DNA from: Anthonomus grandis grandis
Taxonomy: Eukaryota > Arthropoda > Insecta > Coleoptera > Curculionidae
Reading direction: 5' to 3'
Length of the DNA: 64,000 nucleotides
Assembly: GCF_022605725.1 (NCBI RefSeq)
Contig: NC_065548.1
Location: forward strand, 12,867,644-12,931,643
Shown: positions 46,301 to 55,900 of the stretch, piece after piece
Layout: the number at the start of each line of letters is the position of its first letter
Position numbering within the stretch: the first letter of the stretch is position 1
Position numbers and translations under genes: made by a program
The notes under the pieces: generated by a model
The model's database searches: none
What the model was told of the DNA's origin: nothing
The model's input: only the letters and a program-made list of their open reading frames with translations

Positions 46301-48816
46301 TGGAACTTTGCAAGATTGGAAATTTTCACTTACATAAATGGTGTTCAAATAGCAATTTATTTTTGTCTAAAACTTGTGATAATGGGTCCCAAGAAAGTTT
46401 CACCATAGAAACCGAGGGAATTTCAAATAAAGTCCTTGGTGTAGGCTGGAATCCCGACTCAGATGAGTTTTTTATCTCTTTACCTGACACTAGGTCCGAA
46501 AGCATAATTACTAAACGTATAGTTTTATCTAAAATTGCGCAAATGTACGACCCCTTAGGATTCATAGCTCCCATTGTTGTAAATGCTAAATTAATTATGC
46601 AAAACATTTGGAAAGAAAAAATTAATTGGGATGAACCCCTGAAAGAACCCATTTTAACCCAATGGACCACCTTTATTAAAGATCTTCCCCAACTAATGTG
46701 TTTAAAAATTCCACGTTTTTTCCTAGCTAATAATAATCCCAGTTCACTTCAAATTCATGGATTTTCAGATGCCAGCAGGAAGGCATATGGTGCGTGTGTG
46801 TATATAAGAGCCCTTTATCCTAACAAAAATGTCTCTTGTCAACTTATTACTGCCAAAAGTAGAGTAGCCCCGATAAGAGAAATTACAATTCCCCGCATGG
46901 AACTCTGTGGAGCACTTTTACTTTCCAATTTAGTCACTCGTGTGTGTTCCATATTAAAAGAAAGATTTTCAGTTGACAACATTAATCTTTGGACTGACTC
47001 TGAGATTGTACTTGCTTGGTTAAATGCCCACCCTTCTCGTTTCAATGTGTTTGTAGCAAACCGCATTTCTCAAATTCAGGTTTTATCTCAAGACTGCAAA
47101 TGGCGTCATATTCCAACTGCGGATAATCCAGCTGATCATCTTTCTCGCGGATTTACCGCAGACCAGATTCTCACCTCTACGCTTTGGTGGAACGGCCCAA
47201 AGTTCTTACTGGACCCGAATTTAAATTTAAAAATGTATGAAAAGGGACCTTGCTCCACTGAAGAAGAAGCAAGAAAAGCAAAAACGGTCTTGCTTGTTAA
47301 CTCCGAAGATTTCTGGATAACACTTTTTAATCGGTTTTCTAACTTCTCGCGATTGCAACGAACTATTGCATTTATACATAGATTTGTAAATAATTGTAAA
47401 GGTAATGGTAAAAAATTTTATGGTGCTTTAGCTGTAACTGAATTAAAGGCTGCAGAAATTTTTATAGTAAAGCAAGTTCAACACCAAACGTTTTCAAAGG
47501 AAATCAGTGAACTAAAGTCAGAAGAAAGAAAAATTTCAAATAAGCAAGTCCTTAGGTTAAACCCCTTTATCGATACCTCCAATCTCATAAGGGTTGGAGG
47601 CAGATTATCCCAAGCACCCATATCATTTGATCAAAAATTTCCAATTTTATTGCCCTCAAAAAACCATGTTGTTGGACTCTTGCTAAAAAAGGAACACATT
47701 AGGTTAGGACATGCTGGTCCTCAAACGATATTGTCAAATATTCGTCTTAAATACTGGCCGCTAAATGGATTAAGAGAAATAAAAAAGATCTCTATAAACT
47801 GTTTACAATGCTATAAATTTAAGCTTAAAACAGGAGAACAAATTATGGCAGATCTCCCTAAATCCAGAGTTGTCCCTTCTAGACCGTTTTTAACAACAGG
47901 TGTCGATTTTGGAGGACCATTTATTATTAAATCGTCATCTCTTCGACGCGCCAAAATTGAAAAGGCGTATATCGCTTTATTTGTATGCATGGTCACTAAA
48001 GCTGTTCATTTGGAGCTGGTATCAAGTCTCTCTTCACAAGCATTTTTAGCATGCTTTAAACGTTTTATTTCAAGACGTGGATGCCCGGCAACAATTTTTA
48101 GTGACAATGGTACAAATTTCTCTGGTGCCAGCAATCAAATTAAAGAAGTTTATGACACGCTTAAGTCACAACAGACACAAGAGCAATTGACTGCATTTTT
48201 CTCATGCCATGAAATACAGTGGCAATTTATACCTCCTTTCTCTCCTCACTGGGGTGGTCTTTGGGAGGCAGCTATAAAAAGTACTAAACATCACTTACGA
48301 AGATTAATTGGAAACCAGAATTTAACCTTTGAAGATTTTTCCACTATTTTAGCACAAATTGAGGCTATTTTAAACTCCAGGCCACTTCTTCCCCTATCAG
48401 CTGATCCACTGGACTTAACTTATCTTACCCCTGGACATTTTTTAGTTGGAAGTCCTCTCGTTTCGTACCCTGAGCCCAATGTCTCGTCAATTCCTGAAAA
48501 CCGCTTAGATCGTTGGCAAAGGTTAAGTCAGATTCAACAATTCTTTTGGACTAGATGGACCAAAGAGTATCTCAACAATCTTCAGAATAGGCCTAAATGG
48601 ATGTCCCCAGTCCCCAATATTGAAACAAATGACCTTGTTCTTCTTAAAGATGAGAACACCAAACCTCTTGATTGGCCGTTGGCCAGAGTAGTAGACACTT
48701 TACCTAATAAAGATGGTAAAATACGCTTGGTAAAAATTAGGACTAAAAATGGAATATTTACTAGAAATATAACCAAATTATGCCCGTTGCCCAAATCTGA
48801 TAGTAACTTAGTTTAA
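43369..48816 (+). CDS. BEL/Pao gag-pol polyprotein, intact
   Basis: The 1815-residue polyprotein makes the particle and copies and integrates the element. Gag: residues 1 to about 350, with the conserved DUF1759-like segment from about L118 (LPQISIPPFNGD). Zinc knuckles follow, starting at C357 (CPFCEHPDHKIYTC) and C391 (CFNCLGSRHQVKNC). The aspartic protease has DPGST with catalytic D534. Reverse transcriptase spans about 805-1010, with D880 (TSDIEKMYRQV) and YVDD at 956-959. RNase H has D1134, E1178, D1210 and D1256. Integrase has an HHCC zinc site (H1443, H1448, C1478, C1481) and D1513, D1579 and E1633 (PHWGGLWEAA). A C-terminal DUF5641-like domain follows. All expected catalytic residues are present and there is no stop. 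ATG at 43369 is the first of the frame and follows an A-rich context. Gag and Pol are in one frame, as is usual in this group. Overlapping short frames are shadows. Confidence 0.97.
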   Translation: MAEGIEISVEALVKNRGYLKAKVTRIVNWFLENNDSIHDFLEIQVRESMLTHAFKDFEEVEKQIVVLDISKVDKDDVEDKYLTCVAKMQRKILELSPQAPTQVRHIVPQHSHSPNVSLPQISIPPFNGDITKWNAFFQLFSTLILDNQSLSDIQRLIYLKSYLRDEPLNLVDNLQLTTDNLQIALNTLRQRYDNQLSIIFAHIKNLVDIPILNKVSSHTLREFIVCIKQNFDSLKNQNIPVDHWDLILIYIFSQKLDFGTRKAYISERGSQMRSSSHVVPKLEEFLSFLEKRCSVLEDLSESPSTRNYSHGRSSQHNTPFVKKISHYAHGGQRQGNQVIPQKSPQNSRSHFVAGQKCPFCEHPDHKIYTCFKFKDLSLKQKQDFVNHKNLCFNCLGSRHQVKNCTSQRCQICHMKHHSLLHPMDDAAQPLQSRNSHWRPNPQTQNERSQNFNRNSLLINSSHSRNQGSSQSSSQTQEPQIPSTSNEMNSNRPHANKPVTLSVFATEDNEVLLGTSLIQIPDKNGHFIIAKAILDPGSTISIVTQSLVQRLDLSPKTQPIQISGIGGKIKHSNHAISLRIHSCHNHDYFLNVNCCVLDKITEKSPHFKVNKFMLNLPNNTPLADPYFDTPSTIDLLLGADVYYHILSGEYTKVNKDSLTLVGTYFGHILSGLIPSQALVHKTPLANSKNCFLVQSLNSDCSLDSLIEKFWLLEDVSPTHEKPLSPEDSMVEQNFQNTTVFKDGHFQVDLPLKRPQESHPLGESYSLAKKRFHHLEKRFQKSPDLFLEYKKFIGEYISLNHARIIPLSLKTENHNNRYFLPHHCVIREDSTSTKLRVVFDGSMKTSSGLSLNDVMHKGYTVQPELFDILLRFRSFKFALTSDIEKMYRQVRVNPNQTYLQNILWRDHPSQPMQCIELLTVTYGTNCAPYLATRTLNELAIIHKDDYPLASQAILSQCYVDDVLCGQDTYENLVELHRQLLELCKIGNFHLHKWCSNSNLFLSKTCDNGSQESFTIETEGISNKVLGVGWNPDSDEFFISLPDTRSESIITKRIVLSKIAQMYDPLGFIAPIVVNAKLIMQNIWKEKINWDEPLKEPILTQWTTFIKDLPQLMCLKIPRFFLANNNPSSLQIHGFSDASRKAYGACVYIRALYPNKNVSCQLITAKSRVAPIREITIPRMELCGALLLSNLVTRVCSILKERFSVDNINLWTDSEIVLAWLNAHPSRFNVFVANRISQIQVLSQDCKWRHIPTADNPADHLSRGFTADQILTSTLWWNGPKFLLDPNLNLKMYEKGPCSTEEEARKAKTVLLVNSEDFWITLFNRFSNFSRLQRTIAFIHRFVNNCKGNGKKFYGALAVTELKAAEIFIVKQVQHQTFSKEISELKSEERKISNKQVLRLNPFIDTSNLIRVGGRLSQAPISFDQKFPILLPSKNHVVGLLLKKEHIRLGHAGPQTILSNIRLKYWPLNGLREIKKISINCLQCYKFKLKTGEQIMADLPKSRVVPSRPFLTTGVDFGGPFIIKSSSLRRAKIEKAYIALFVCMVTKAVHLELVSSLSSQAFLACFKRFISRRGCPATIFSDNGTNFSGASNQIKEVYDTLKSQQTQEQLTAFFSCHEIQWQFIPPFSPHWGGLWEAAIKSTKHHLRRLIGNQNLTFEDFSTILAQIEAILNSRPLLPLSADPLDLTYLTPGHFLVGSPLVSYPEPNVSSIPENRLDRWQRLSQIQQFFWTRWTKEYLNNLQNRPKWMSPVPNIETNDLVLLKDENTKPLDWPLARVVDTLPNKDGKIRLVKIRTKNGIFTRNITKLCPLPKSDSNLV

Positions 48817-48884
48817 CCATAGTATTTCTTGATAAGTTTTGTCTATAAGTTATAATGTATAATGTTTGTTGAAGGCAAAGCCTT

Positions 48885-48899
48885 CAAAAGCGGGGAGTA
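48885..48899 (+). promoter_or_regulatory. Polypurine tract, plus-strand primer
   Basis: AAAAGCGGGGAGTA immediately precedes the 3' LTR. A short purine run with a G cluster directly before the LTR is the usual plus-strand priming site; one C interrupts it and the last bases are TA. Between the stop at 48816 and this site there is no reading frame. Confidence 0.8.
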
Positions 48900-49832
48900 T
48901 GTTAAAAGTTAATTTTAACAATTTATTTTATTTTATGATTTTATGGAATCGAAGTTTATGGTTGTCAAACGAATAATACCTTTTTTCTCAAGTAAATAAT
49001 TTTTGCCTGAACTTTCTCCCAAATCCCAACATGTGTTTTTACCTACTTTTTAAGAAATGCCTTTGTTACCAGTTTAGCTTAAGTGCACTTAAAAATCCAT
49101 TTTTCTCCTCAAGTTCACTTAAGTGTTGGCCCCATGACACACGTGCATCCCACATTTTTTACCCAACATTTCACCCCGAGTCCCACGAGAAAAAATCAGT
49201 ATTCACTCCGTCGCCGCAAAAAGAAGTACCTACTCTCGCGCCCCCGAAACACAAGGTTTCTTTCACCAGTGAAGGAATTCACAAAGCTTAAAGTACCGAG
49301 AAAATAAGTTAGTCAAGAGCAAGTTGGCGCAAGCAATTCCTCTCTCTCTCACTCTCTTCCGTTTAAGTATTTGTCTAAAGTTCATATATGTATACCTAAT
49401 TGTTACGATAAAGTAGTTTAAGTTATGTAAAAAGGTCTATAGTGAATAAGTGTGCGTAAAGGTGGAAAATTGAACTGAAAGTGAGTGCAACAGTGGTTGT
49501 CAATAGCTGCACAAACCAAGGTGACGTTAGTGCTAATGCCGTTCCTGGTTCCTGCTAAGTTCCTGCTATTGATCTTGTGATTCTGGAAGGCTGGTAACGT
49601 CAACTAATATTGTAAACCCTGGTAAATAACTAACTTCAACATTGTAAATCGTTCATTAGTCTATACCTGTTAATTATTACTAACCAAAAGGTACAATAAA
49701 CCCTTATGTAATAGTAAATCACAACTGTGTAATTTATTGAACTGGACCTATGTCATCGAAGGGCTCGTCAATGCAGTAGCCGTTGCTCGAGCAGGTATAG
49801 GTAGGTTTTTAAGAAACCCTAATCTATATTCA
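48900..49832 (+). repeat. 3' long terminal repeat, BEL/Pao element
   Basis: This LTR matches the 5' LTR along its full 933 bases with no difference noticed. The AATAAA signal falls at 49695-49700. Lack of divergence between the two LTRs means little time has passed since insertion, or that gene conversion has occurred. Confidence 0.95.
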
Positions 49833-49837
49833 AAGAT
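49833..49837. repeat. Target site duplication, right copy (AAGAT)
   Basis: It follows the terminal CA of the 3' LTR and matches the five bases before the 5' LTR. Confidence 0.95.
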
Positions 49838-49933
49838 GTTGTAGGTATGTTTTATGAAATTAAATTTTTTATATTATTGTATTTGTATGTAGTAATATGC
49901 TAAATAAATAATCATTACTATTATTATTATTAT
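49838..49933 (+). mobile_element. I-type LINE, right part: end of the 3' UTR and (TAT)n tail
   Basis: Taking out the BEL element and one AAGAT joins this stretch to the LINE 3' UTR ending at 42043. It ends in CTAAATAAATAATCATTACT and TATTATTATTATTAT, the type of short-unit tail common at 3' ends of I-superfamily LINEs. No target duplication for the LINE itself could be identified. Confidence 0.7.
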
Positions 49934-49969
49934 GCTAAAAAATTTCGTAAAAAAGTTCAAAGTCAAAAT

Positions 49970-50190
49970 TGACGAAACTGTCACGTGACAGTTCATTTAT
50001 AATGCATAAGCGATCACATGATCGGTGTTCATAAACTGAGCAAAGTTAGTTCAACTTGCTTAGTATACCAGGGCTGCTCAAAAAAGGTTTTTTGATGTCT
50101 TTTTATTTAATTTAGTTAAATTATAGGAATTATTTGTTTCTTCCAGGCAGTTGAAGGCAATACACGAAAATGGGTTATTACAACTATGAA
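49970..50190 (+). repeat. Duplicated module with palindromic E-boxes, copy 1
   Basis: AACTGTCACGTGACAGTT at 49976-49993 is a perfect 18-base palindrome with a CACGTG core. About 20 bases on, TGCATAAGCGATCACATGATCG holds a second, imperfect palindrome. The same arrangement recurs about 540 bases downstream, together with CTTGCTTAGTAT and TTAGGAATTATTTGTTT-like words, so the unit is at least 220 bases long. Confidence 0.7.
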
Positions 50191-50509
50191 AATATTATTC
50201 TTATCGCAATATTTGATGATGTTTGATAAACAAAGTCTTCAATTTAAGGGTGAATCAAGTCCTCAATGGCAGTTGAACAAGACACTAACTTTACATTTTC
50301 TCATACATTTTGACTTGTATTCAGTATGACTTTCACTTTATTAGATTGATACCAGGCACTAAACACAAAAATAATATTTTTACTTAAAGAGTGCTTTCTT
50401 CAGACTTTAGACAAAAGTCACAGTTTTATACCAAGAAACTGATCAATAAAATTTTTATGAGGTATATATATCACATCGGGCAGCCATCTTGGATCGCAAA
50501 ACGACAGTA

Positions 50510-50710
50510 TTGACAAAATAGTCACGTGACAGTTAATTTTTGTATGCATAAGCGATCACGTGATCGTTGTCAATGAACTGAATAAAGCCTACTAGCTCAA
50601 TTTGCTTAGTATCCAAAGGCTACTCGCAAAGTGTTTTTTTAATCAATTTAGTAAAAAATTAGGAATTATTTGTTTGTTCCAGGAAGTTGAAAGTAATGCA
50701 TGGAAATTAA
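50510..50710 (+). repeat. Duplicated module with palindromic E-boxes, copy 2
   Basis: GTCACGTGAC lies at 50521-50530 and CGATCACGTGATCG, a perfect 14-base palindrome, at 50553-50566. Both have the CACGTG core bound by bHLH factors of the Myc/Max or Clock/Cycle type in general. The flanking words match copy 1 (TTTGCTTAGTAT, ATTAGGAATTATTTGTTT). No gene adjoins. Confidence 0.7.
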
Positions 50711-50795
50711 TAGTACAACCTAAAATTGTTAATGATACCTTAATATTTGATGATGCTGGATGAAGATTTGAGGATGAATGAATTCCAGATATAAT

Positions 50796-51125
50796 CGTTA
50801 GGACTGATCAAATAGCATAATTTGGTCTGTATAGTATATTCAAAGTTAATTTTTTCACCAAATAATCTTTTTTTGAACACTTTTGACAAAAAATTTAAAT
50901 TTTAAAAGTTTTCACCAGCACGAACAACTTTCTGAATATATTTTAAAAGCGGGCGTATGAAGAAAAATATTTAATATAAAGTTCAAAACATAAAAAAATA
51001 GACCACGTATGTTTTAGAAAGCTTTTAGTTTATAAAAAAGTTGGGTTAAAAGACCTTACACGAAAATTCTTACATACGATCTTTTATAAAATCACATCTT
51101 ACCCTTAATAAAATTAGCAACTTTT
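50796..51125 (+). repeat. Long-period repeat, P block copy
   Basis: This block is shared with 52617-52945 and 53985-54360: 'gatcaaatag', 'ttttcacca', ACAACTTTCTGAATATA, 'ttttaaaagcgggcgt', 'agaaagctttt..tataaaaaagtt', 'cttacatacgatctttta', and AAAATCACATCTTACCCTTA. Order and spacing are conserved. Confidence 0.8.
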
Positions 51126-51329
51126 AGATAGGGGCACATTAAAATATTTTTCACTTTTTACAAGTAGGTATATCACTTATTTTATTTTGAAGTTGAAATT
51201 TTTCAAGCCATTTTAAAGGGCTTCACTAATAAATCTTGAATATTAAGAAAACTTAATACAGATTTATAAAAAGAGATTTTCAAATTTTGAAAATTTGAAT
51301 TATATATTTTTTAAATATTATTTTCCTTC

Positions 51330-51960
51330 TTTCCTTTAAAAGAAGCATAGTACTTTGAATTTTGCCCAAAAAAATTATATAATTTTAAATAAGAAATTAA
51401 TCTATTTAATATTCCGAGGTCAAAAATTAATTTCGGTTAAATTTAGTTGGCATAAATTAAAATTGTTCGATTTCTTTTGAATTTAAATAATTTAACGTTG
51501 AAGTTGAAAGGATAAAAATAAGGACATACTGAATTATTTTTGTATAATTTCATCGAATCTTAGTGTAAGAATTTACTTTATCTATCTTAGTTTAATCTAG
51601 ATAAAATACTTGATGTATCGGTAGATGTTTCATTACTAACCGCACCAGGAGCGGCAACAAAATTGACATAAAAAAACCGATTATAGGAGCTTAATTATCC
51701 AATTAAAATGTTTAAGAGATTTTTTTACGTTTTGATTAATAAAAAATGTACCATATTCATTTTAGTTATGCATTATAAGCATAAGATACATATTTATGGT
51801 TAAAAGAGAAAGAAGGAAAAGAAGAACAAGGGTAGTTCTGGTAAAATGATTATTAGTTCTTTGATTTTTTTTCTTAGTTTCTCCTTTACCACAAATCAAC
51901 GTTATCTAAAAGAACTTTTTATTTGTTAAAATCTTTGGTAACACCCTAATTACTAAACGT
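51330..51960 (+). repeat. Long-period repeat, Q block copy 2
   Basis: It is collinear with 39540-40265 and 53220-53720. It includes GTTTCATTACTAACCGCAC, CATATTCATTTTAGTTATGC, AGTTCTGGTAAAATGATT and TTAGTTTCTCCTTTACC. P and Q blocks alternate, which shows that they form one unit of about 1.4-1.8 kb. Confidence 0.75.
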
Positions 51961-52029
51961 ACACAAAACATTATTTCATAAAACATCCTTTTATTTTGCG
52001 GGCTTTTTTTATTTATTACCCAAAGCTCT

Positions 52030-52500
52030 GAGCCATATGTAGCAATACTTTTTATGATATTTTCTAATTTTTGGTGTTCCGACTAATGTGGTTATGCCAG
52101 AGTATAGTATTTAGTTGATTTTTGCTGAAAAACCTTGTACAATTCTAATTGCAATTTCCTTTGTTTTCCGACTCATTTGTAATGCTTATACCGAGATATT
52201 TATAGCTGTCCATATTTTCGATTTGTGTGTCTATTAGTTCTAAATACCTTCCTTCACTTTCCACCAATACATACTCTCGTTTTGATGGTTTGATATTTAA
52301 TGACTTGTTGTATTTTTCGTCTATTTTCCGAAACATTTAATGGATATTATCCTGATATTCTGCAAGTATTGCTTGGTCTTTTCCTGCAAGGTGTATAGCT
52401 TATGATCTCCACATTGTTTTTCTAGGTTTTTCAAAACCTCCTCCTCCAAGAAAATCTTAAAGAGTATAGGTGCAATACAGTAGCCTTGGCAAAGTCAAAA
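52030..52500 (-). pseudogene. LINE reverse-transcriptase remnant
   Basis: On the minus strand, GYCIAPILFKIFLEEVLKNL (about 52485-52425) matches the RT motif-B region, and 52145-52336 holds ENMDSYKYLGISITNE with the KYLG motif that follows the RT palm in most LINEs. The part between, which would carry the FADD catalytic motif, is reduced to fragments. It sits inside the long-period repeat domain, between a Q block and the next P block. Confidence 0.7.
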
Positions 52501-52616
52501 GAAAGAATTATAAAGGAAAGAGAAAAATATTTTATATGACAATCAGAACAACTATGCCATATTCATTTTGATTATGCTTTAAGAAAAAAAAAGTATATGG
52601 ACATGAGGTATTACGT

Positions 52617-52945
52617 AATAGAAAGCAAAAATATTCAAAATTTAATCGCCAGTCCAAATAAATAGTACAATTTTACTCTCTACAGTTTATATTAACCTAA
52701 AAACAAATATTTTTTTTCATACAAATTTATCATCAACAATGTTTTAAAAATTTTCATCACCATCATAACAACTTTCTGAATATACTTTAAAAGCGGGCGT
52801 AAGAAAAAAAAAATTTAATAAAAAGTTTAAAACACAAAAATGTATTCCTCATAAGTATAAGAAAGCTGTTGGTATATAAAAAAGTTACATATTTATCCTT
52901 ACTACTGCCTTTAATAAAATCACATCTTACCTTTAATAAAATTGT
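52617..52945 (+). repeat. Long-period repeat, P block copy
   Basis: It matches the block at 50796-51125 in order and spacing (ACAACTTTCTGAATATACTT, TTAAAAGCGGGCGTAAG, TAAAATCACATCTTACC). The previous copy starts 1821 bases upstream. Confidence 0.8.
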
Positions 52946-53219
52946 TGGATTTTTTTTAATAATTTAGGTGACTTAGATCTTAATCCCACAAATCACAAAG
53001 ACATTAATTACTTCACTGAAAAATCTTGATTTAAAAAATGTTAAGAAGATACCACAACATTAAAATATTTATTGCTTATTACGAGTATTTTATTTGTTCC
53101 CCTAAAATGTTAAAATTGTTAAAGAAATTTCAAATGATTTCACTAATAAATCCTAAATATTACAAAATTTTGAAAAATTTTATTATCGATTTTTTTATAC
53201 TGTTATTTTTATTCATGGA

Positions 53220-53720
53220 AGTTATTTCTTTAAAAGGAACAAGCACTCCTAATTGTGCATAAAAAATATTTAATTTTAAATCGTAAACTAACCATTTTAT
53301 AATTCTGAGGTCAGAAATCATTTGGGTTAAATTTAGTTGGATTTAAATTAAAATTTCTCGATTTTATTTGAGATTAAATAAATTAAGTTAACCTTTAAAA
53401 CCCTATCAATATCTTTATTATCCAATTAAAATAACTAAGGATTTTTTTTAAGTTGATCTGATTCTAAAAAAGTGTATCATATCCATTTTGGTTATGCATA
53501 ATAGGCATGAAATACATATTTACTTGTATTAAAACAGAAAATGCATTAGATACGTATTTTTTTAATTTTATATGAAAATTCTCTGGTAATTTTTGAAAAA
53601 TCAAGCTGTGGCAAAAAAATTGTTAGTTCATTAATTTTTTGTCTTAGTTTCTCCTCTATTATAAATAAACGCTATCTAAAATACTTTTTTTTCAACAAAC
53701 TCATATTTATATGCAAAATT
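53220..53720 (+). repeat. Long-period repeat, Q block copy 3
   Basis: It is collinear with 51330-51960: CACTCCTAATTGTGC, 'gaggtcagaaatca', CATATCCATTTTGGTTATGC, 'atacatatttac', and TTTCTCCTCTATTATAAA. A small extra copy of the 'ttagttatgca' word follows at about 53770. Confidence 0.7.
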
Positions 53721-53984
53721 TTTTTAGAATCCTTATCTTTTAGTTATAAAAAGTTAATCATATTCAGTTTAGTTATGCACTGAAAAAGAAAAATTTCTAT
53801 TTATATGATATATTACTAAAAAGGGCTTATTTTTTAGGTAACTTACTTAAATTTTAGTAATATTTAAAAGTAAGCAAAAATAATTAAGGTTTAATGGCCA
53901 GAACTACTCAAATAGTAGAAAAATTAATCCATACTTGTCTGATGTTTTGAAAAATAAAATATGTGGGACCTTTTATGTAATAGT

Positions 53985-54360
53985 GAGTAAACATATATAA
54001 GATTTATTCGCCAATACTGATCAAATAGTAAAATATAAATCTATACAGTATATAGCAACTTCATTTTTTATTTAGATTATTATAACTAAATAGTTAATTT
54101 TCATACACATTTGCCATCAAAAAAAGGTTTAAATGTTCCCACCAGCACAAACAACTTTCTGAATATATACTTTAAAAGCTGAAGTAAGAAGAAAACTCTC
54201 CAATATAAAGTTTAGAATATGAAAATTTAAACTGCATATGTTTAAGGAAGCTTTCTGTATATAAAAAAGTTTGATTAAAAGACGTAATACAATAGTTCTT
54301 ACATACGATCTTTAATAAAATCACATCGTACCCTTAATAAAATTGTCAACTTTTAGATTG
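53985..54360 (+). repeat. Long-period repeat, P block copy
   Basis: This third clear P block follows the second by about 1370 bases. It ends abruptly at 54360, where a different, less AT-rich sequence starts. Confidence 0.8.
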
Positions 54361-54855
54361 GGTCACCCTCGTTTTCCAACTTACTTTGTTTCCACCTACA
54401 TTCGACCTTAGCAGTTTTATAACAAAGTTACCACTCTATTCCGAACTCGAAGTAACGGAAGTTCGTTAACCACATCTTATTAGGACTTCTATTTTCTTGT
54501 TTAACTTTATTTCCGTTTTCTTAATGGGTAAATGCCTTAATGTTACTCCAGAATTAGTTACTGTATTGACTTCTTTAGATGTTAACAGAGTTTTGCAATA
54601 ATTATTGGTGAAAAACCTTACGTCAGTCCTAATATACGCCTAATATTATCGGGGTACAATTACTAATTTAATAGGTAATATAATAACAGGGAATGCGCAA
54701 ACCAATTTTCCCAGAATTAACGCCAATGGGTACGAGCTTAATAGACGTATTAATTTTGACAATAATGCCAAATTGGACCGATTTTGGGCGGATATTAAAC
54801 CTTATAGAAACGCATTGAACCCGAAAAGACAATATTAACTGCTTAAGGTTATTTG
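54361..54855. promoter_or_regulatory. Less AT-rich island, candidate conserved non-coding DNA
   Basis: The island includes GGGTCACCCTCGTTTTCC, GAACTCGAAGTAACGGAAGTTCG, CTTACGTCAGTCC (a CRE-like TTACGTCA at about 54620) and several TAATT cores. No frame is open for any useful length. Boundaries are sharp on the left, where the repeat domain ends. Confidence 0.35.
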
Positions 54856-55245
54856 GGTTAATGATATAGCAGTATCAATAAATAGGGGGTTATTAATAAA
54901 CATTACGAGTTATGTAATATTGTGCCTAAATGGTCATATGTAGTTTCAATTATAATGAAATGTGTAATGAACTTATCAGATTGATATTATCGTATGTAAA
55001 AATATAGGGTTTTTGGAAAGAAAACATTTTATGACGCATAACCAAAATGGCTATGCATGTTTTATAACGTGGATTAAATTTCATTTATTTACTTGTTTAT
55101 ATAAAAATAATTTTAATGTCGCATTTGACTTAGTTATACTATTGTTGATTGTGTAATAACAATTAATAATTTTATTAGAACGTCTAAACGGCATACGTAC
55201 AAACTTCTTTTTATTCAGTTCCACATTATTGCAATTTCACCACTA
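54856..55245. other. AT-rich stretch, no gene recognised
   Basis: It holds one copy of the 'cataaccaaaatgg' word (near 55030), which is the reverse complement of the Q-block motif. No gene was seen. Confidence 0.4.
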
Positions 55246-55249
55246 ATCA

Positions 55250-55900
55250 ATATTATTTAAATCCGAATGAAGTAGCTCATCATCAAGATATTACTCAATG
55301 TATTTGTAGAGTTTAAAATCATTAGCAAAAGCAAGGTGCCTTAAATAACCAAAAATATTATACAAATGTCTTATGAACAAATTAAAATAAATGGGGCAAC
55401 TGAGGCCTACCTAAAGGTACTTAATACCATTAGAAATATAGGTATTTATCCTAACTAACTATGTGCGACCAGTCATAAAACTATCACAAAGTGCAATCAT
55501 AGCTCCATACTTGATAACTACATGATTATGACCTACCCTATCAAAGGCCTTTGAGAAGTCTGTATACACACTATCAATCTGTATAGACCTTTCAAAAGCA
55601 ATGATCAAATAATACTAGTAAGTCAACAAGTTAGTAACCGTAGATCTATCCGGAGAAAAAGCATTTTGATGATCACTAAGCAATCGCTTACAGTACTATC
55701 GAAATTTTACAAAAAACAACTTGTCAAATAGCTCAGAAATTAAATACTAAATACACGCACCTCGATGGTTGCAAATATCTGCAACAATTATTCTATCGTC
55801 ATTTTTATGAACTATTGTTGACAAACTTACTTACCAATATCCAGAAAATCTGCCTGATGTTAAGCAAGCATTGAAAAGGTGATGTAATCAAATCATCGAA
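55250..55900 (-). pseudogene. Decayed jockey-type LINE reverse transcriptase
   Basis: Reading the minus strand, FSKAFDRVGHNHVVIKYGAM (about 55565-55500) is RT motif A, and LAFANDFKL (about 55340-55310) is motif C in the FADDLK form, with the first catalytic aspartate changed to N. Between them, GLSCPIYFNLFI-like sequence (about 55415-55370) corresponds to motif B. Upstream on that strand, to about 55900, more RT-like pieces occur. It is broken by stops and clearly inactive. Confidence 0.75.

Larger units (their letters stand above)
42044..49832 (+). mobile_element. Complete BEL/Pao LTR retrotransposon
   Basis: The element is 7789 bases: 5' LTR (42044-42976), primer site at 42977, leader, one gag-pol frame (43369-48816), purine-rich tract before 48900, and 3' LTR (48900-49832). 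A 5-bp AAGAT duplication flanks it. The LTRs show no difference by eye and no indel (offset constant at 6856), and the frame has no stop, so the copy appears to be a recent insertion with all parts for transposition. There is only 83 bases between the end of the frame and the 3' LTR, so no env-like gene is present. It lies inside the 3' UTR of an I-type LINE. Confidence 0.96.

Noticed and set aside
48817..48899. env-like gene after pol
   Set aside because: Only 83 bases separate the gag-pol stop from the 3' LTR.
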